NCBI GenBank assembly: GCA_035572335.1
Contig: DATNAW010000197.1
Coordinates: 1-7,033, forward strand
Length of the DNA stretch: 7,033 bases
DNA from: 66-474 sp035572335
Lineage (GTDB): Bacteria; Pseudomonadota; Gammaproteobacteria; Xanthomonadales; Rhodanobacteraceae
Reading direction: 5' to 3'
Both the position numbers and the translations under genes were made by a program. Positions 5,149 through 7,033 of the stretch are shown in pieces (position 1 is the stretch's first letter; each line of letters begins with the position of its first letter). The notes beneath the pieces were generated by a model. It saw only the letters and a program-made list of their open reading frames with translations. It searched no databases and was not told the DNA's origin.

Positions 5149-7033
5149 TGCCAAGCAATCTCCGATTGAAGGCCCTGGTCGTTGCCATGGGCCTGGCTGC
5201 CGGTTCGGCCGCCTACGCTGCGACTCCCGCCGCGGTCCTCGCCAATACTTCCGTCGTCAAACTGGCCACCCAGTTGCGCGCCGGTGATTCGGTGACAGGC
5301 CCGATGGCGCTGACGAAATCGATGCGCGTGACGCTGTCGTTGCACTGGCGCAACCAGGCGCAACTCGATGCATTCATCGCCGATCCGCACCACAAGAACC
5401 TGACGCACGCCGAGTTCGTGGCCAAGTATGGCCCGAGCCAGGCACAGGTCGATCAGGTCAAGGCGTTCCTGCGCCAGCAAGGGTTCACCAACATCCAGGT
5501 GTCGTCGGACAACCTGCTCGTGTCCGGCGAAGCGCCGGTCTCGACCGTGCAGAACGCGTTCCACACCAGCATGGTGAACGTGCACACCAAGAATGGCCGC
5601 ATCGCCTTCGCCAACTCGACCGAAGCGCGCATTCCCAACGCGTTGCAGGGCGTCGTGCACGAAGTGATGGGCTTGCAGAACGTGCACCGTTTCCATGTGT
5701 TGAAGCCGCACACGCTGGCGGGTAGCGAAACCGGCCACAACCCAACCGACTTCGCGTCGATCTACAACGCCGGCAGCACCGCGACGGCGTCCACGATCAA
5801 CGTCGGCATCATCACGCAAGGCAGCATGACCAAGGTGCAGACCGACTTCCAGTCGTTCCTGAGCCAGAACGGATTCGGCAGCATCCCGATGAACGTGGTC
5901 AAGGTCGATGGTGGCGGCAGCGGCACCAGCGGCGACGACGAATGGGATCTGGACAGCCAGGACATCGTCGGCATTTCCGGCGGCGTCAAGGCGCTGTACC
6001 TGTACGACACCGCTTCGCTGTCGACCCAGGACCTGGTCGATGACTTCAGCGCAGCCACCACTGCCAACGTGGTGCGGCTGGTGAACGTGTCGATCGGCGG
6101 TTGCGAGACCGGCACAGAGACCAACGGCGCCGCGACCGGCGACAACGTGTTCCAGGAAGCGGATTCGGAAGGCATGACCTTCTCGATTTCCACCGGTGAC
6201 TCCGGCGCCGACGAGTGCGGCAACGGCGGCACCACGCCGAGCTGGCCCGCGGACTCCGAGTACGTCGTGGCCGTCGGCGGCACCGATCTGTACACCTCCG
6301 GCTCCACGACCTGGGCGAATGAAACCGCGTGGGCCGATGGCGGTGGCAGCCCCTCCACCTTCGAACCGATGCCGAGCTGGCAGCAGGGCGTGGGCAAGAA
6401 CGCCGGGCACAGCACGCGTGGGCTGCCTGACGTGGCTTTCGATGGCGATCCCAATTCGGGCGCGATCATCATCGTGCATGGTTCGACCGAGCAGGTCGGC
6501 GGCACCAGCCTGTCATCGCCCTTGTTCGTGGGTACGTGGGCGCGCACGCTGGCTGCGAATCCGAGTCTCGGCTTCGCCGCGCCGTTGATCTATGCGGATG
6601 CCGCGTCGCACTATTCGACCGACTTCCACGACGTGACCTCGGGCAACAACGGCGGCGAGAGCGCCGCGACGGGGTGGGATTACACCACCGGCTTCGGTTC
6701 GATCAACATCGCGAACTTCGTGGCGAACGTCGCCGGCGGCGTAAGCCCGCCGCCACCGCCGCCACCGCCGCCACCGCCACCGCCACCGCCACCGCCGCCG
6801 GGGAATACGTTCTCGAACAACACGCATTACGCGATTCGGGACGATGCCACGGTGACGAGCAAGATCAGCGTGACGGGTGAACCCGGCTATGCACCGTCCG
6901 ATCTGGCGGTGCACGTCAACATCACCCACAACTGGTCGGGCGATCTGGAGATCGTGCTGTACGCGCCGAACGGTTCGTACGCGATCCTGCAGTACCCCGA
7001 CTACAACAACGACGGCAACATCAACACCACGTA
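5148..7033 (+). CDS. Secreted sedolisin-family (S53) serine-carboxyl peptidase with P domain; 3' end outside window
   Basis: The reading frame is open to the right edge (628 codons seen). Residues 1-24 are a Sec signal peptide (basic start, hydrophobic core, AYA cleavage site). About 35-190 is a pro-kumamolisin activation domain, removed on maturation. The catalytic domain starts near 200 (PTDFASIYN) and ends near 530. It has the S53 set: Glu265 and Asp269 (EWDLD), the oxyanion Asp351 (STGDSG) and the nucleophile Ser454 (GGTSLSSP). A likely calcium site uses Asp495 (FHDVTSG) and Asp511. Cys319 and Cys357 could form a disulfide. An 18-proline linker (534-551) leads into a P/Homo B domain (from about 560: IRDDATVTSKISV, VNITHNWSGDLEIVLYAPNG), cut by the window edge. 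S53 enzymes are pepstatin-insensitive acid endopeptidases, as in pseudomonalisin and xanthomonalisin. Export by Sec then type II secretion is inferred. Confidence 0.93.
   Translation, partial: MPSNLRLKALVVAMGLAAGSAAYAATPAAVLANTSVVKLATQLRAGDSVTGPMALTKSMRVTLSLHWRNQAQLDAFIADPHHKNLTHAEFVAKYGPSQAQVDQVKAFLRQQGFTNIQVSSDNLLVSGEAPVSTVQNAFHTSMVNVHTKNGRIAFANSTEARIPNALQGVVHEVMGLQNVHRFHVLKPHTLAGSETGHNPTDFASIYNAGSTATASTINVGIITQGSMTKVQTDFQSFLSQNGFGSIPMNVVKVDGGGSGTSGDDEWDLDSQDIVGISGGVKALYLYDTASLSTQDLVDDFSAATTANVVRLVNVSIGGCETGTETNGAATGDNVFQEADSEGMTFSISTGDSGADECGNGGTTPSWPADSEYVVAVGGTDLYTSGSTTWANETAWADGGGSPSTFEPMPSWQQGVGKNAGHSTRGLPDVAFDGDPNSGAIIIVHGSTEQVGGTSLSSPLFVGTWARTLAANPSLGFAAPLIYADAASHYSTDFHDVTSGNNGGESAATGWDYTTGFGSINIANFVANVAGGVSPPPPPPPPPPPPPPPPPPGNTFSNNTHYAIRDDATVTSKISVTGEPGYAPSDLAVHVNITHNWSGDLEIVLYAPNGSYAILQYPDYNNDGNINTT
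6747..6800 (+). repeat. Proline-codon microsatellite (18 prolines)
   Basis: This is an uninterrupted run of 18 proline codons inside the protease gene. It is built as three CCGCCGCCA units, then three CCGCCA units, then CCGCCGCCG. It encodes a stiff linker between the catalytic and P domains. The 9-bp and 6-bp periods make it prone to in-frame length change by slippage. Confidence 0.95.

Noticed and set aside
5127..6479. 450-codon minus-strand open frame opposite the protease
   Set aside because: The plus strand encodes all S53 catalytic motifs in one uninterrupted frame. The antisense frame has no domain and no ribosome site.
1..7033. A novel defence, mobile or biosynthetic system
   Set aside because: The genes are housekeeping (pnt, sufT) or known accessory types (TPR-sulfotransferase, S53 protease). 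I found no transposase, integrase, toxin-antitoxin pair, CRISPR array or cluster of unknown genes.

Overview
The window is GC-rich bacterial chromosome of ordinary gene density. It looks like a gammaproteobacterium of the Xanthomonadales (Xanthomonadaceae or Rhodanobacteraceae type). This rests on a TGTAGGAGCG/CGCTCCTACA-bounded palindromic repeat of the kind scattered through those genomes, a xanthomonalisin/pseudomonalisin-like secreted acid protease, a TPR-sulfotransferase of a type common there, and a split-subunit proton-pumping transhydrogenase. The assignment to order is an inference from gene content; I could not run a search.

Layout, left to right. (1) At 71-1851 lie two overlapping genes, pntA2 and pntB, for the membrane and NADP(H)-binding parts of the H+-translocating NAD(P) transhydrogenase; the NAD(H)-binding subunit should lie just left of the window. 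(2) At 1868-1931 is a compact, repeat-like palindromic element between convergent genes. It supplies the last codon and the stop codon of the next gene. (3) At 1926-2444 on the minus strand is a small unrecognised membrane protein. (4) A divergent promoter region (2445-2562) carries an 11-bp perfect inverted repeat. (5) At 2563-3120 is sufT, a MIP18-family iron-sulfur maturation factor, with no other suf genes visible. (6) At 3201-4835 is a protein with about five TPR repeats followed by a PAPS-dependent sulfotransferase domain. (7) A 312-bp non-coding stretch (4836-5147) carries tandem hairpins and a possible 25-codon leader peptide. (8) From 5148 to the right edge is an incomplete, secreted S53 (sedolisin) peptidase: signal peptide, pro-kumamolisin domain, catalytic domain, an 18-proline linker and the start of a P/Homo B domain.

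The genes do not form one pathway. pntA2-pntB is a clear operon. sufT, the sulfotransferase and the protease face the same way, but gaps of 80 and 312 bp suggest separate transcription units. I saw no mobile element genes, CRISPR array, tRNA or rRNA, and no convincing new multi-gene system. The features most worth a second look are the repeat-encoded stop codon, the inverted repeat at the divergent promoters, the structured leader with a possible coupled upstream ORF ahead of the protease, and the protease's long polyproline microsatellite.
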